From Pukyongia salina (lineage in GTDB: Bacteria; Bacteroidota; Bacteroidia; Flavobacteriales; Flavobacteriaceae): a DNA stretch of 64,000 bases. Positions 1 to 9,705 of the stretch are shown piece after piece. The notes under the pieces were generated by a model. It saw nothing but the letters and a program-made list of their open reading frames with translations. It was not told the DNA's origin and ran no database searches. Position 1 is the stretch's first letter, and every line of letters begins with the position of its first letter. The DNA lies in NCBI RefSeq assembly GCF_002966125.1, contig NZ_CP027062.1:2838501-2902500 (forward strand), written 5' to 3'. The translations under genes were made by a program, and so were the position numbers.

Positions 1-200
1 ATCCTTCTTTTCATAGAGCCTTAAATAACATATAATTTTCCAACTTTTTGCAATGCTTGACACTTCTTTTACACTCTTTTGACATTTTTAAGGTCCCAAA
101 CACCTAGTTTTACTACATCATTAATCAAAATTCGGGAGTTATTCTATTACACTCATTCCGTAAGCGAAACAAGCTTCAGAATCTTAAATCATAAATCGAT

Positions 201-773
201 ATGAAATTTTTTATTACAATTTTCGCAACTCTCCTACTATTTAACTGTAATCAGCCTATTTCAGACACAAATAATGAAATGGCACTTCTCTCTAATGATG
301 AGATGATAGATGTTAATAAGCCGGATTACACCTATTACTACGAAACGATTACCCACGACAACTATGAGATAAAGTTGGGCGTACTCGATCTTGGAGATGA
401 TGAATTCGAACTCGTTATCAATATGAAATTAAACAACGATTCCTTTTTTGTTTCTCCAAATGAAAAGCGAGACTTTAAGGGTAAATTATCGGTAACTTAC
501 GATGATACAAATCATCTCACCTTTATGGAAGAAATGGTTGAAATCCCGAATGCCGTTGAAGAAATGGACCCGCACGTCTTTATGGATGGTGATGTGAAGG
601 TGGTTAGAAAGCAAACTCGGTATGTTCAGAAGGTAAAAAGAAACACCACAGAAGATTTCAACACCAGCGCAAACCTACAGTTTGTTATCGAACCCAGTTG
701 CACCTTGGAAAAGATACCCTTAATCATTGTAAATCAAGGTGGATATCTTAAATATCGCTTAAGGGGTTGTTAG
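201..773 (+). CDS. Hypothetical lipoprotein
   Basis: The product is a 190-residue exported protein that I do not recognise. The N-terminus is a short charged start followed by a hydrophobic stretch ending LLLFNC, with Cys16 placed as a lipidation site. The mature part is acidic and predicted soluble, with no membrane span. Two further cysteines occur near the C-terminus (in EPSC and as the final residue), so a disulphide is possible in the periplasm. It stands alone, convergent with the BNR-repeat gene downstream. The start is the only sensible ATG before the signal peptide. Lipoprotein status is an inference from the N-terminus; function is unknown. Confidence 0.75.
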   Translation: MKFFITIFATLLLFNCNQPISDTNNEMALLSNDEMIDVNKPDYTYYYETITHDNYEIKLGVLDLGDDEFELVINMKLNNDSFFVSPNEKRDFKGKLSVTYDDTNHLTFMEEMVEIPNAVEEMDPHVFMDGDVKVVRKQTRYVQKVKRNTTEDFNTSANLQFVIEPSCTLEKIPLIIVNQGGYLKYRLRGC

Positions 774-866
774 TTCCAGTTTTGTGATCCCTTCGCTTAT
801 TATTACGATTAGCCAGTTAAATTAAAAGGATCAAGAAGCGCACAGCATACTCTCCCTTTATTGAGG

Positions 867-3800
867 TTAGCTGGACGCTTCTTGCTTTACAGCCTTGAAA
901 TCATTTGTAAGTTTTTGTAATCTAACCCTGGCATCTTTACCGGGCAACTGGTCTGCTCCACTTACCATATTGAGTAAATAAGAAATCTGTGAAACCAGCA
1001 TCTGCTGGGGATAAGCACCTTCGTCGTTCTTAAGTTTTCTTAATACTGAATTTACCTTTTCCAGACGTTCTTGCTTAGCCTTTGCCTTTTTCCCACTCAA
1101 TTCCTCGGCTTCTTCCTCCAGTTGAGCCTGCAATTTTCGGGCTTCGGAAAGCAGATCTATTACCTGATTCTGAAAGGCTAATTGATCCTCGATATTTGCC
1201 TTTGTAATTCCAGATTCGGCTATGCGCGGGTCTATAAGGAGTTCGAAATTTTGTTCCGTTGTTACCCCACCTGCCCGAAGTATAACCTTATAAACCCCTG
1301 GAGCCACTAGCGGGCCACCCCTGTATCGCCTGTCTTCATCTTTTCTCCATGCTCCTTTTTGGCGAAGATTCCAGCTAAAACGATGCAGGCCTGGCTTGGG
1401 ATCCAGTTTTTTGTCTACATAGCGGAAGGTCTCGCTTAAATTCATATCCTCCACAACAACTTCTTTACTTTGCAGTTCCGTACTATCGCTAAAGATCGTT
1501 GCCACCTGCCGATTATGTTCATCTAAGATCTCTATTTGTACACCTCCCTCATGTCCTTCGGGAATATAATAATCGATAATTGCGCTCGCCCCAGGATATT
1601 CGGGGAAATCTGTGTAGGTGGATTTCGGATTTCGATATCGGATCGTATTATCCGGCTTGAACAATACAGCAGAATTTCCAAGATTGTTCACTTGCTGCTG
1701 CCGTAGCGTAGTAATATTATCTAGGATCCAGAAACCTCTTCCCATGGTACTTAGAATAAGATCTCCCCTAAATATTTTAATATCTGTGATAGGCGTTACA
1801 GGTAAATTTTGCTGAAATTCCTTCCAGGACTGTCCATCGTTAAAAGATACAAACACACCGTACTCTGTCCCGGCGAATAAAAGGCCCGGCCGAACAGGAT
1901 CCTCACGAAGCACTCTCGCGTTGAAATCGTCGGGTATTCCATTGGTTATTTTCTCCCAACTCGCACCATAATTGGTTGTTTTATAGAAATACGGTTTTTC
2001 ATCTCCCAGTAAATGCCTGTCTACGGCAATGTAGGCCCTGGCCGGATCGAAATGAGAAGGAGCAACAGATTCTACCCGCCCTCCTTTAGGCAGGTTCTTA
2101 GGAGTAATATTGCTCCAGCTGGCTCCTCCATCTCTTGTTACAGAAACAACTCCGTCGTTGGACCCCACCCATATAAGGCCTTTCACTAAGGGAGATTCCC
2201 TGATGGAATAAAGGGTGCTATAGTATTCTTCGCCTGTGATATCGCGGGTTATAGGACTTCCTGAAATAACCTGTTTATCCGGTTCGAAAGCAGTAAGATC
2301 CGGCGATATCGTTTCCCAGGCTTCGCCACCATTTGTTGTTTTATGAAGATATTGAGAGCCGTGATAGACAACATTTGGATCGTGGGGTGAAACATGAACA
2401 GGCGCTACCCGCTGAAACCGGTACTCCAGATCCTTAGGATTATGCCCGTAAATATTAGATGCACCTACATAATATCCTTTCTCTGTTCCTGTGCGCTTGT
2501 CGAATACACTAAAGCGCCCTTTACAATTAGCGTAGACTATATTGTGGTCGCCGGGTTTAGGTACACCCGGGCCGGTTTCACAACCACCGGTATTTATAAT
2601 CCATCCCCTTCCCGGATACTGAATAGAAGATGGAGGGTTGCTGGGAACTGCAATGGTAGACGAATTATCCTGCATCCCTGCATAGAGCCAATAGGGATAT
2701 TGATCGTCCACTTCCACCTGATATAGTTCGGCAGTTGGCTGGTTAAATTGTGTCGACCATGTTTCACCTCCATTGTGAGACACGTTCGCACCTCCATCGT
2801 TGCATTGAATAAGAAGATCGGGGTTATTGGGATTAATCCAGATATCGTGATTGTCGCCATGAGGTACGCTCATCCTCTTCCAGGTTTTCCCTCCGTCAAC
2901 AGACTTTATTAATGGGTTCGCATTGGAATAAACAATATCAGGATTGGTAGGATCTAATTCTATATTGGTGTAATAAAAAGGCCGGTTTACAAGACGCTCA
3001 TCGCTGGAAACCTGTTTGAAGGATTTCCCCTGGTTCACAGATTTGTAAAGGCCTCTTTCCTCCCCCGGGGCTTCGATCACAGCGTATAAGACGCTGGAAT
3101 CCACAGCAGATACTGCCAGGTCTATCTTTCCAATGAGGCCCTGTGGCAGACCCTCCTTGAGTTTTACCCAGTCTTTTCCTCCGTTGATGGATTTATAAAT
3201 ACCTCCTTCTTCATTAGTTCCTCCGGAGATGATGGTCCATGGCTTCCGCTCTGCTTTCCAAGCTGCAGCATATACGATATTAGGATTTCCGGGCAATAAT
3301 TCCAGATCGGCAAAACCGGTCTTGTCTGAAACAAATAAGACCTTATTCCAGGTCTTGCCACCATCGATAGTTTTGTACACACCTCTCTCGGGGTTTGCTA
3401 TGAAGGCATTACCTATAGCCGCAACCCAAACAATATTATGATTGGTAGGATCGATCTCTACCGCCCCTATCTGGCCTACATTCGATAAACCAATATGCTC
3501 CCACGTCTTACCTCCATCGATGGATTTATACATTCCCTTCCCACTTATCACATTGCTTCGCAATCCATCCGAACCTGTCCCAACGTAGACAATATTCGGA
3601 TCGTTAGCTGCAATTTCTATGGCTCCTATGGAAGGGGTTTTAAAAAACCCGTCCGATACGTTTTTCCAGCTAGTCCCATAGTCTTCCGATTTCCAAACAC
3701 CGCCTCCGGTAGCACCCAGATAAAAGGTGCCGGGCTCCATAGGAGTACCGGTTACAGAGGTAACACGTCCACCGCGTTCGGGGCCAACGGTTCGATATTT

Positions 3801-3884
3801 TAAAGCTGAAAAGTCTTGTGCAAGTTGTACGCCGGTAAAGAAAAACGATAGCGCAAAGAGAAATTTATAATTGGATAGTTTCAT
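867..3884 (-). CDS. Secreted sortilin/VPS10-like BNR-repeat beta-propeller protein (paralogue 1)
   Basis: This 1005-residue protein has an N-terminal signal peptide (MKLSNYKFLFALSFFF, mature from about QDFSALKY). Many BNR/Asp-box type repeats follow, seen as GVWKSEDYGTSW, GMYKSIDGGKTW, GVYKTIDGGKTW and similar. They fill roughly residues 40-730 and would build one or two beta-propellers of the VPS10/sortilin or photosystem II stability factor type. The last 250 residues form a beta domain and then a charged helical tail (EARKLQAQLEEEAEELSGKK). Such proteins are often labelled glycosyl hydrolases, but no catalytic residues are visible to support that. Two paralogues lie at 9706 and 48490. No T9SS sorting domain is visible at the C-terminus. 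The likely place is the periplasm or cell surface; the substrate is unknown. Confidence 0.85.
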   Translation of the reverse strand: MKLSNYKFLFALSFFFTGVQLAQDFSALKYRTVGPERGGRVTSVTGTPMEPGTFYLGATGGGVWKSEDYGTSWKNVSDGFFKTPSIGAIEIAANDPNIVYVGTGSDGLRSNVISGKGMYKSIDGGKTWEHIGLSNVGQIGAVEIDPTNHNIVWVAAIGNAFIANPERGVYKTIDGGKTWNKVLFVSDKTGFADLELLPGNPNIVYAAAWKAERKPWTIISGGTNEEGGIYKSINGGKDWVKLKEGLPQGLIGKIDLAVSAVDSSVLYAVIEAPGEERGLYKSVNQGKSFKQVSSDERLVNRPFYYTNIELDPTNPDIVYSNANPLIKSVDGGKTWKRMSVPHGDNHDIWINPNNPDLLIQCNDGGANVSHNGGETWSTQFNQPTAELYQVEVDDQYPYWLYAGMQDNSSTIAVPSNPPSSIQYPGRGWIINTGGCETGPGVPKPGDHNIVYANCKGRFSVFDKRTGTEKGYYVGASNIYGHNPKDLEYRFQRVAPVHVSPHDPNVVYHGSQYLHKTTNGGEAWETISPDLTAFEPDKQVISGSPITRDITGEEYYSTLYSIRESPLVKGLIWVGSNDGVVSVTRDGGASWSNITPKNLPKGGRVESVAPSHFDPARAYIAVDRHLLGDEKPYFYKTTNYGASWEKITNGIPDDFNARVLREDPVRPGLLFAGTEYGVFVSFNDGQSWKEFQQNLPVTPITDIKIFRGDLILSTMGRGFWILDNITTLRQQQVNNLGNSAVLFKPDNTIRYRNPKSTYTDFPEYPGASAIIDYYIPEGHEGGVQIEILDEHNRQVATIFSDSTELQSKEVVVEDMNLSETFRYVDKKLDPKPGLHRFSWNLRQKGAWRKDEDRRYRGGPLVAPGVYKVILRAGGVTTEQNFELLIDPRIAESGITKANIEDQLAFQNQVIDLLSEARKLQAQLEEEAEELSGKKAKAKQERLEKVNSVLRKLKNDEGAYPQQMLVSQISYLLNMVSGADQLPGKDARVRLQKLTNDFKAVKQEASS

Positions 3885-4181
3885 AGAATATAACTGGAAT
3901 TGATAAAGCTTTAAAGGTAATTAAAAATGAAATTATTTTCATCCAAGCATTCATTTTCTAAATACCTGATTTTCGGTCTAAAACACATTAAACAGATCGG
4001 CAAGGTCTTAGTTATCGGGAAAATCACTGATGTAATCTAAGACTAAAATAAATTCCAATTATATCGAAGCACATGGCTAACTTCTACATTCAACCCGAAT
4101 CTAGTGGTTTAATATATCTGTAATTTTAACGTGTTATTTTCTGAAGCGTATATGATAAAGTGAAAAGCATTCGCGAATGAC

Positions 4182-5870
4182 TTACACCTTAATTTGCTTC
4201 TTATACTCTTCCACCATAAATAAGGGATCCTTGTTGAATTCCTTCCAGTGCTCAGATAATTGTTTATACAAGGCATCGAAGGAACTCCAATCGAATTTGG
4301 GATCTTTTATCTCTTTTTTCAACCTTAGGATATAATCCATTAGTTGATAACAACTTGTAAACTGCCCGCAGGCAATTAGCGTATCCATGCGGTTCTTAGC
4401 AATATCTGTTTTATCCCACCAGAGCGTTGTGGGAGTTTCGGAAGCCGTGAGACATACGCTTTTTAATAGTTTGGAAGGCGTCGGTTTTATGTCTTTATTG
4501 TAGTTCAGGTTATTCGAATAAGGTGTTTTCTTACCGTTCAATGCATAGACCGTAGAGGTAATAAGCTTATTTTTCAAGCTTTCTTTGGTGTATAGTAGCT
4601 TGTAGTTAAGACGGCGTATTTGTTTTAGGAAGATATCATTGATCATTTTTTCTCCCGATGTTAGTCTGTCTGTGAGCATTCGCTTTAGCAGGTCGATCCC
4701 CAGTTTCTCAAAACTCATTACATCGTCCAGCAGCGGCTCCGGGATATTATCCTTCAGAAATCTTTTCAAACCGCTTAACCCAAAAACCTTTGTTATACCT
4801 AAAACGATCCCTACCACGGTAAGGGTTATACCCACACCCGCAATTACACTTCCAACTATGTATAAGGAGGTCCAGGCCTGGCCTTTAAATACTTCAAGTG
4901 AGTTTAAGACAATGATAAGTAATCCCAGGACAAGAATGATCCAGTAAAGCGGTTTCAAGCCGAAATATCCAAGTAGCTTCGCAATACTGCTTTTTAGTGA
5001 ATTGCTCTTCACCACAGGGGTTGTATCCTGTTGCCAGGGAATCATTTTATAACTTCCCACATCATTTACTATGATTAGATCCAGCTCTCTGTCCCTACTT
5101 TTCTGTTCACTGATATTGATCATACTTCCTATCCCTTGGTTGTCGGCTATACCCCCATCCATGATCCCTACTCCATCGATAAATCGGTCCAGGCCCTTTA
5201 CAGCTTTATACTTTGCATTGTTATGGTCATTGAAGTAATCGTCCGGGAACACCAAAGGTTCGAAGCCAATTGGAAAGCAGGACGAGGAGGCCACTATATC
5301 CCCTAATTGCACTTTATATTTTATGGCATCTACCTCCCTGTTGTTTAAGGGTTTATTCCCAAAAAGTCCTGTATTCTGAAATCTAAATGCGAGTCCGAAA
5401 GAAAAATCGGTAGCATTAAAACAAAGGTGCTGTACATGTTCCGAAGGGCTGGTCTCGAACATCTTGAAAGAACCGCTAAACAGATCCATTTCGGCATAAG
5501 TAAGTGCAAAGGCATTGATCAACGAACGCTTTTTATACGAATGTTCTTCCCATACCTTGTCGTCTTCAAGTTTTTTTACTGCGGTCTCCAAAAGGACGTC
5601 ATTGGCCGGCTCGAAGGTAGAATAGAATTCAGAAAAAAACGACTGGAAACTCTTTGAAGGGTCCTGTGCTGCTTTGGCGTAGGCAACACCTAATAGGGTA
5701 CCGCCACTTACTGTGCTCAAGGCTTCCACATTCTGCAGTAAGCTTTTGTTTTTAAATGTTACCTTATTGAGATACGAAACTACACCGAGGGCAAAAAAAG
5801 TGGCTCTGTAGCCCCCGCCACTAAAACAAAGGCCAATACTTTCGAAAGGTTTAAAATCTTGAGAATCCAT
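4182..5870 (-). CDS. Patatin-like phospholipase with internal transmembrane segments
   Basis: This 562-residue protein has the patatin signature. The glycine-rich oxyanion loop GGGYRA is at residues 18-23, and the serine motif STVSGG has candidate nucleophile Ser55. The first Gly of the usual GxSxG is replaced by Thr here. An Asp-Gly-Gly motif (MDGGIADNQG) completes the Ser-Asp dyad. There is no signal peptide. Two hydrophobic segments at about residues 308-324 and 335-362 split the protein into an N-terminal catalytic part and a C-terminal soluble part, so it is probably anchored in the inner membrane with the hydrolase in the cytoplasm. Expected activity is lipid acyl hydrolysis; the substrate cannot be told. 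It is monocistronic. Confidence 0.85.
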   Translation of the reverse strand: MDSQDFKPFESIGLCFSGGGYRATFFALGVVSYLNKVTFKNKSLLQNVEALSTVSGGTLLGVAYAKAAQDPSKSFQSFFSEFYSTFEPANDVLLETAVKKLEDDKVWEEHSYKKRSLINAFALTYAEMDLFSGSFKMFETSPSEHVQHLCFNATDFSFGLAFRFQNTGLFGNKPLNNREVDAIKYKVQLGDIVASSSCFPIGFEPLVFPDDYFNDHNNAKYKAVKGLDRFIDGVGIMDGGIADNQGIGSMINISEQKSRDRELDLIIVNDVGSYKMIPWQQDTTPVVKSNSLKSSIAKLLGYFGLKPLYWIILVLGLLIIVLNSLEVFKGQAWTSLYIVGSVIAGVGITLTVVGIVLGITKVFGLSGLKRFLKDNIPEPLLDDVMSFEKLGIDLLKRMLTDRLTSGEKMINDIFLKQIRRLNYKLLYTKESLKNKLITSTVYALNGKKTPYSNNLNYNKDIKPTPSKLLKSVCLTASETPTTLWWDKTDIAKNRMDTLIACGQFTSCYQLMDYILRLKKEIKDPKFDWSSFDALYKQLSEHWKEFNKDPLFMVEEYKKQIKV

Positions 5871-6027
5871 GCTGTAAGAATTTATGCCAACTGCGATTGA
5901 TTATGAAGTTGAACAAAGGTGGTTTCTTCAAAGTTAAGGTTAATTACCGGAGATGTGGATACGTATTTTTACCTAAAAACTTAGCCAAGATAGATTTACA
6001 ATATTACATTCAGCTGTATTAGTACCG

Positions 6028-6462
6028 TCATTGGCATATTGCCAGGCCTTGCTTTACAATTGTAATTCCTTCTTGCAGAAACATATCGCCATTAGGCAAT
6101 TTATACAAAGGGTAGAATTGCTGGGCTCCGGTTGTGGCTACGTATTCGATCCCATTTAGATCGTCGCGGCTTGTAATTTTCCAGGTGCCATATTCCTGCC
6201 AGTTGGACCGTTGTTCGTTGTCCAGCACCGTTCTCTTCACGGTTCGGCCGTAAAGGCCATAATAGCCATTAGGACAATAATGTACCTCCAGAAAATAATA
6301 GGTACCATATAGTACTTCCCCATCGCGATAGGTAATGAGTAATTGCTGACCATTGAAGAAGTTCTGCAACTCCTCTACTGTAGGATTTGTTTGTGCTCTC
6401 AAAGGTTCAGAATTAAAAAAGCAGATAAAACATAAAAGGGCCGGAATGATAATAGATTTCAT
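6028..6462 (-). CDS. Hypothetical secreted protein
   Basis: The 144-residue product starts with a signal peptide (MKSIIIPALLCFICFF, likely cleaved after LRAQ). The mature part is about 120 residues, rich in Tyr and Gly, and looks like a small beta-sheet protein (LITYRDGEVLYGTYYFLEVHYC). It contains cysteines in HYC and at the penultimate position. I do not recognise a family. It is divergent from the small gene at 6744 and stands alone. Real-gene support comes from the signal peptide and from codon use like its neighbours. Confidence 0.65.
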   Translation of the reverse strand: MKSIIIPALLCFICFFNSEPLRAQTNPTVEELQNFFNGQQLLITYRDGEVLYGTYYFLEVHYCPNGYYGLYGRTVKRTVLDNEQRSNWQEYGTWKITSRDDLNGIEYVATTGAQQFYPLYKLPNGDMFLQEGITIVKQGLAICQ

Positions 6463-6743
6463 ATGTCATGTATTAACAACTGGTAGGAGTTAGCAGATTT
6501 TCAGGACAGGAGGCATTTATAGCTTTATAAAGTCCTAAGTTACTAATAATTAGTTATATAGATTTAGTGTATTTTAATTTTTCAAGTCAAAATATGAAGG
6601 ATGCAAAATTATGATGCCGGGTATTACCAATACATTTCACCAAGTAAAATAGAGAATCTGAAGATGTAACATATTATCGGAATTTGTACTAATAAGTTAG
6701 TTCCCGGGAAAAGGGATCTAGTTTAAAATAAAATTTAAAGACC

Positions 6744-6971
6744 ATGACAAAAGGAGGATTATTAGCCCTATTGGGTTTGGCGGGCGGAGCATTTGCCTAC
6801 TGGAAATACAAGAATCTCAGCCTTGAAGAGAAAGAAGAATTGAAACGTAAAGCCAAAAAAATTGGTAACGATGTAAAAGAAGCTGCAGTGGATGTAGAGA
6901 AGACGCTGAGCGAGGAATTCAATAAGATTTCCGGAAAGGCTTCAGAATTCTATAAGAAAGCCACCGAATAA
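6744..6971 (+). CDS. Small membrane-anchored YtxH-like protein
   Basis: This 75-residue protein has a glycine-rich hydrophobic N-terminus (GGLLALLGLAGGAFAYWKY, about residues 4-22). A strongly charged, Lys/Glu-rich amphipathic helix follows (EEKEELKRKAKKIGNDVKEAAVDVEKTL). The arrangement is that of YtxH/gas-vesicle-like stress proteins: one membrane helix and a long cytoplasmic or periplasmic coil. The gene is followed by a good rho-independent terminator, which supports it as an independent transcription unit. Family assignment is by architecture only. Confidence 0.75.
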   Translation: MTKGGLLALLGLAGGAFAYWKYKNLSLEEKEELKRKAKKIGNDVKEAAVDVEKTLSEEFNKISGKASEFYKKATE

Positions 6972-6992
6972 TCGTATTTCGGCTTAAAATTG

Positions 6993-7019
6993 AGATCCTG
7001 CTTTATACAGGATCTTTTA
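6993..7019 (+). terminator. Rho-independent terminator after the 75-residue gene
   Basis: A perfect 8-bp stem AGATCCTG / CAGGATCT with a 7-base loop is followed by TTTT. It lies 21 bases after the stop codon of the small membrane protein gene. Confidence 0.75.
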
Positions 7020-7052
7020 TTCTGAAGGATATACTATTAAAATGAACAATAA

Positions 7053-7078
7053 AAAAGAGGGAGATTTCTCCCTCTTTT
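7053..7078 (-). terminator. Terminator for the minus-strand 7.1-9.4 kb gene
   Basis: A long perfect inverted repeat AAAAGAGGGAGA / TCTCCCTCTTTT lies just past the stop codon of the large minus-strand gene. The A-run on the plus strand becomes the U-tract of the minus-strand transcript. The palindrome is nearly symmetrical, so it may work in both directions between these convergent genes. Confidence 0.8.
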
Positions 7079-7100
7079 CTTTTTGGCTAATTAAATTGCT

Positions 7101-9356
7101 CTAAGCAGGTTCGAGTGCAAAGGCTGCTAATGCCGAGCGATCATACGTATTTATTTCAGTATTTCCGTTGATAGCCAGGGCATTTACATACAAATGTTCT
7201 GCAAATGCTGCCTTGCCTTCACTGGTACAAATTCCCAGTAGTTCGGAAGGAGTGAAAGTTCTAGAATACTCACTGAAATTATTGCGAGTATACCCTATTC
7301 CATCGCCCGTTACCGCATTTCCGATAACCATACCGCTGGCATTGGTTTTGCTCGACTGTACGCTGTCGCTACAGGTTCCTTTCTTCACCACAAAACTGAG
7401 ATCGGCAAAATTATTAGGGTGATAGGCCCTAAAGGTTACCTCCAGGTTTGAACCGGGTTCGTAAGGAACAAATCCGCAGCAGGTAGGATTCTTCTCTACC
7501 CCATCTACTTTTATCTTCGAGATGGCCGCTGTGCACACACTATTATCGATACGCATTAGCATCTTGAACGCACTGCAGGTATTTGCTCCACTTGCAACTC
7601 TGTTTACACCAGGTGCAACCACAGATGGTGCAAAGGTATTAAAGTGAGGTACCTGGAATATTTCGTTCGGGATGTTGCTTATCTTATTTCCATCCTTATC
7701 GAACAGCTCTAACGTAAACTCGTACAAGCCGTCTCCCTGTAAATTAGAGTCGAAAGAGATCGTCCAGGTATCCTTAGATTGCCAGTCGGCCTGATTTTCA
7801 GGCGCATTAAACGGCGCATCCTGCGGGGACGGTGTAGGAATGAGATATAATCCCGTATTCGCACCCTTATCCACTGGTCCTAATTTGGCTTTATTATAAC
7901 CTATATGTAGAAATCCGTCTGATCCAATAAACTCGTACGAATATAATTTTTCCACGAGGTTACCAATCTGCTCCACAGAACCGCCTGCATTGGACAAGTC
8001 TCCATTCTTCACTTTCCGATAGGACCATCGATAATAAGTGAATTTATCGGTGGGCAATCCACTGCTGAACTGTACTCTAAAGGATAAACCTGAACCGAAG
8101 GGTCTTCTGTAATTTCCACTGCCTTCAAATTTATCTGTAAGTCCCTGCCTGTTCAACGTTTTCCCTTGAATAGGAGCACCGTTCACATTATTTTGCTCAA
8201 TGTGAGACACACTGGTGCCGGTTCCGATAGTCTTCACCCAGATCACCTGGCCGTCCAGCTCTTCTGAACAATCCCAATCCACACGTGGATCAGTTACCGT
8301 GATAGGCACATGTCTCCAGCATTGGTAATTCCAGTAGACATTGCATGGAAGTGAAGGCTTGTAAACAGTTTGCCAGGTACCATCGATATGAGCTTCCACC
8401 CAGAAATACAGGTCGGGCTTATCTCCAAAGAGATTATAAATGATCTCGGTATCGAAATTACCGTTGGCATCGGTGTACACAACCTTGATCTCATCACATT
8501 TGTAGAACCATGGCCATAACCAGGGTGTGATACAAAATATTGGGTGAAACAATTGATAATTCTGAAGCAAAAGTTCCCTGATGATCGTAGGATTGCCTGA
8601 TTGTAATGACCGGACAATACTTTTATCGTCGACAATAGATCGTTGCGCAGATTCTATTTTCTGAAAATTCTCGGGATTTTTCAAAAAGGAAGCCTCGGAA
8701 GCTTTAAAACTGGTGGCCTCGAAAATCCCGTCAATATTGGTCGTGATAGGGCCGAGTGGGTCTGGTATCTCTGGAAACCTTCTAATAGGATCTACAGGTA
8801 CGGGAAACGGCAATTCAGGTTTTAGTACCAGCTCCGGAATACGTAATAATACATGATCCGGGATTCTTGGTAATAACCATATCCATCGGTCTACTTCACA
8901 AATATGGACCCTCATATTACACAGGCCTTTTTTCTCGTAGAATCCACTGATGTCGAAATATTTAGACACGTTTCCTTTAACCCTGCACTTTCTAATCCAC
9001 CAAAGGTTAAGATACAGTTCCGGGATAGGAAGTATTTCAAATTCTCCTCTGGGGCCAAGTTTTATAATTGGCTCGTAAGCTTTATGCCTGGCAATCAATT
9101 GATCGAAATCTTTTTCGGCTTTGATCTCCTTTCGGTTCGGAGCAAGCAGCAATTGAAAATCTCCTGGTTCGCATCCCTCGGTTTTAAAGACGGCCTGGTC
9201 GTTTTTCACTACGGTCCCTTCAAGAAAATTTTTCTTCTTGTCGAATAACAATGCTAAAAATTCCTTGGGTTTTTCATCTACAGGTTCCCCTGCCCTAATG
9301 TAAATTGTTAGGTTTGAACTCTTGCCCGATTTACCGGGCTTCATTTTTGTATCCAT
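7101..9356 (-). CDS. Large Cys/Trp-rich protein of unknown function
   Basis: This protein is about 751 residues from the start chosen here (MDTKMKPGKSGKSS). A longer frame reaches 9440 but adds a poor hydrophobic leader. A possible -7 box for the minus strand (TAACTTTG at 9471-9478) keeps that longer start possible. There is no clear signal peptide, lipobox or T9SS tail. The sequence has an N-terminal beta domain and a proline-rich linker (RIPELVLKPELPFPVP). A transthyretin/carboxypeptidase-regulatory-like stretch follows (VVYTDANGNFDTEIIYNLFG), with many Trp and Cys residues around it. The C-terminal half looks like Ig-like beta domains with several Cys. I do not recognise the family. The gene is monocistronic with its own terminator. 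Confidence 0.7.
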   Translation of the reverse strand: MDTKMKPGKSGKSSNLTIYIRAGEPVDEKPKEFLALLFDKKKNFLEGTVVKNDQAVFKTEGCEPGDFQLLLAPNRKEIKAEKDFDQLIARHKAYEPIIKLGPRGEFEILPIPELYLNLWWIRKCRVKGNVSKYFDISGFYEKKGLCNMRVHICEVDRWIWLLPRIPDHVLLRIPELVLKPELPFPVPVDPIRRFPEIPDPLGPITTNIDGIFEATSFKASEASFLKNPENFQKIESAQRSIVDDKSIVRSLQSGNPTIIRELLLQNYQLFHPIFCITPWLWPWFYKCDEIKVVYTDANGNFDTEIIYNLFGDKPDLYFWVEAHIDGTWQTVYKPSLPCNVYWNYQCWRHVPITVTDPRVDWDCSEELDGQVIWVKTIGTGTSVSHIEQNNVNGAPIQGKTLNRQGLTDKFEGSGNYRRPFGSGLSFRVQFSSGLPTDKFTYYRWSYRKVKNGDLSNAGGSVEQIGNLVEKLYSYEFIGSDGFLHIGYNKAKLGPVDKGANTGLYLIPTPSPQDAPFNAPENQADWQSKDTWTISFDSNLQGDGLYEFTLELFDKDGNKISNIPNEIFQVPHFNTFAPSVVAPGVNRVASGANTCSAFKMLMRIDNSVCTAAISKIKVDGVEKNPTCCGFVPYEPGSNLEVTFRAYHPNNFADLSFVVKKGTCSDSVQSSKTNASGMVIGNAVTGDGIGYTRNNFSEYSRTFTPSELLGICTSEGKAAFAEHLYVNALAINGNTEINTYDRSALAAFALEPA

Positions 9357-9705
9357 TTCATGTAGGATTAAGTTAATAATAGGTGTAAGTTGTTGTCGAT
9401 AAAGTGGGCTCGCGGGGATGTATAAAAGAAATAAAATCAATGAGGTACTTCTCTCAACAAATCTTCATTTCAAAGTTATTTTATTGAATATCAATATGTA
9501 AGAGGGGATTACCGCAATTAGGGAGGATGAAACACTCTTTAATTTTGTAGGATATTTCCTGTTTTGCTTGAGGTAATTCGCTAGCAGGTTTACTTAATTA
9601 TCGCATAAATGATCTGGAAAAAACCTTTTAATAGTCGTAAATATTATTCCGTAACTTTATGTTCGGTTTTTTCAAATTAAATACAATTCCTAAATAACAA
9701 TTTTC
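9357..9705. other. Divergent intergenic region between the unknown 751-residue gene and BNR paralogue 2
   Basis: These 349 bases hold no convincing gene. Candidate -7 boxes of the Bacteroidota type are TAACTTTG on the minus strand (9471-9478), TAATTTTG on the plus strand (9540-9547), and the weaker TAACTTTA on the plus strand (9652-9659, 47 bases before the BNR gene start). None has a well-spaced -33 TTG, so these are weak calls. Confidence 0.4.

Noticed and set aside
833-883. Inverted repeat AAGAAGCG / CGCTTCTT near the 3' end of BNR paralogue 1
   Set aside because: One arm lies inside the coding sequence, the loop is 35 bases long and no U-tract follows, so a terminator call is not justified.
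6542-6554. Palindrome ACTAAT-A-ATTAGT in the 6.5 kb intergenic region
   Set aside because: Short and AT-rich in an AT-rich spacer; no second copy with matching layout, so chance is a good explanation.
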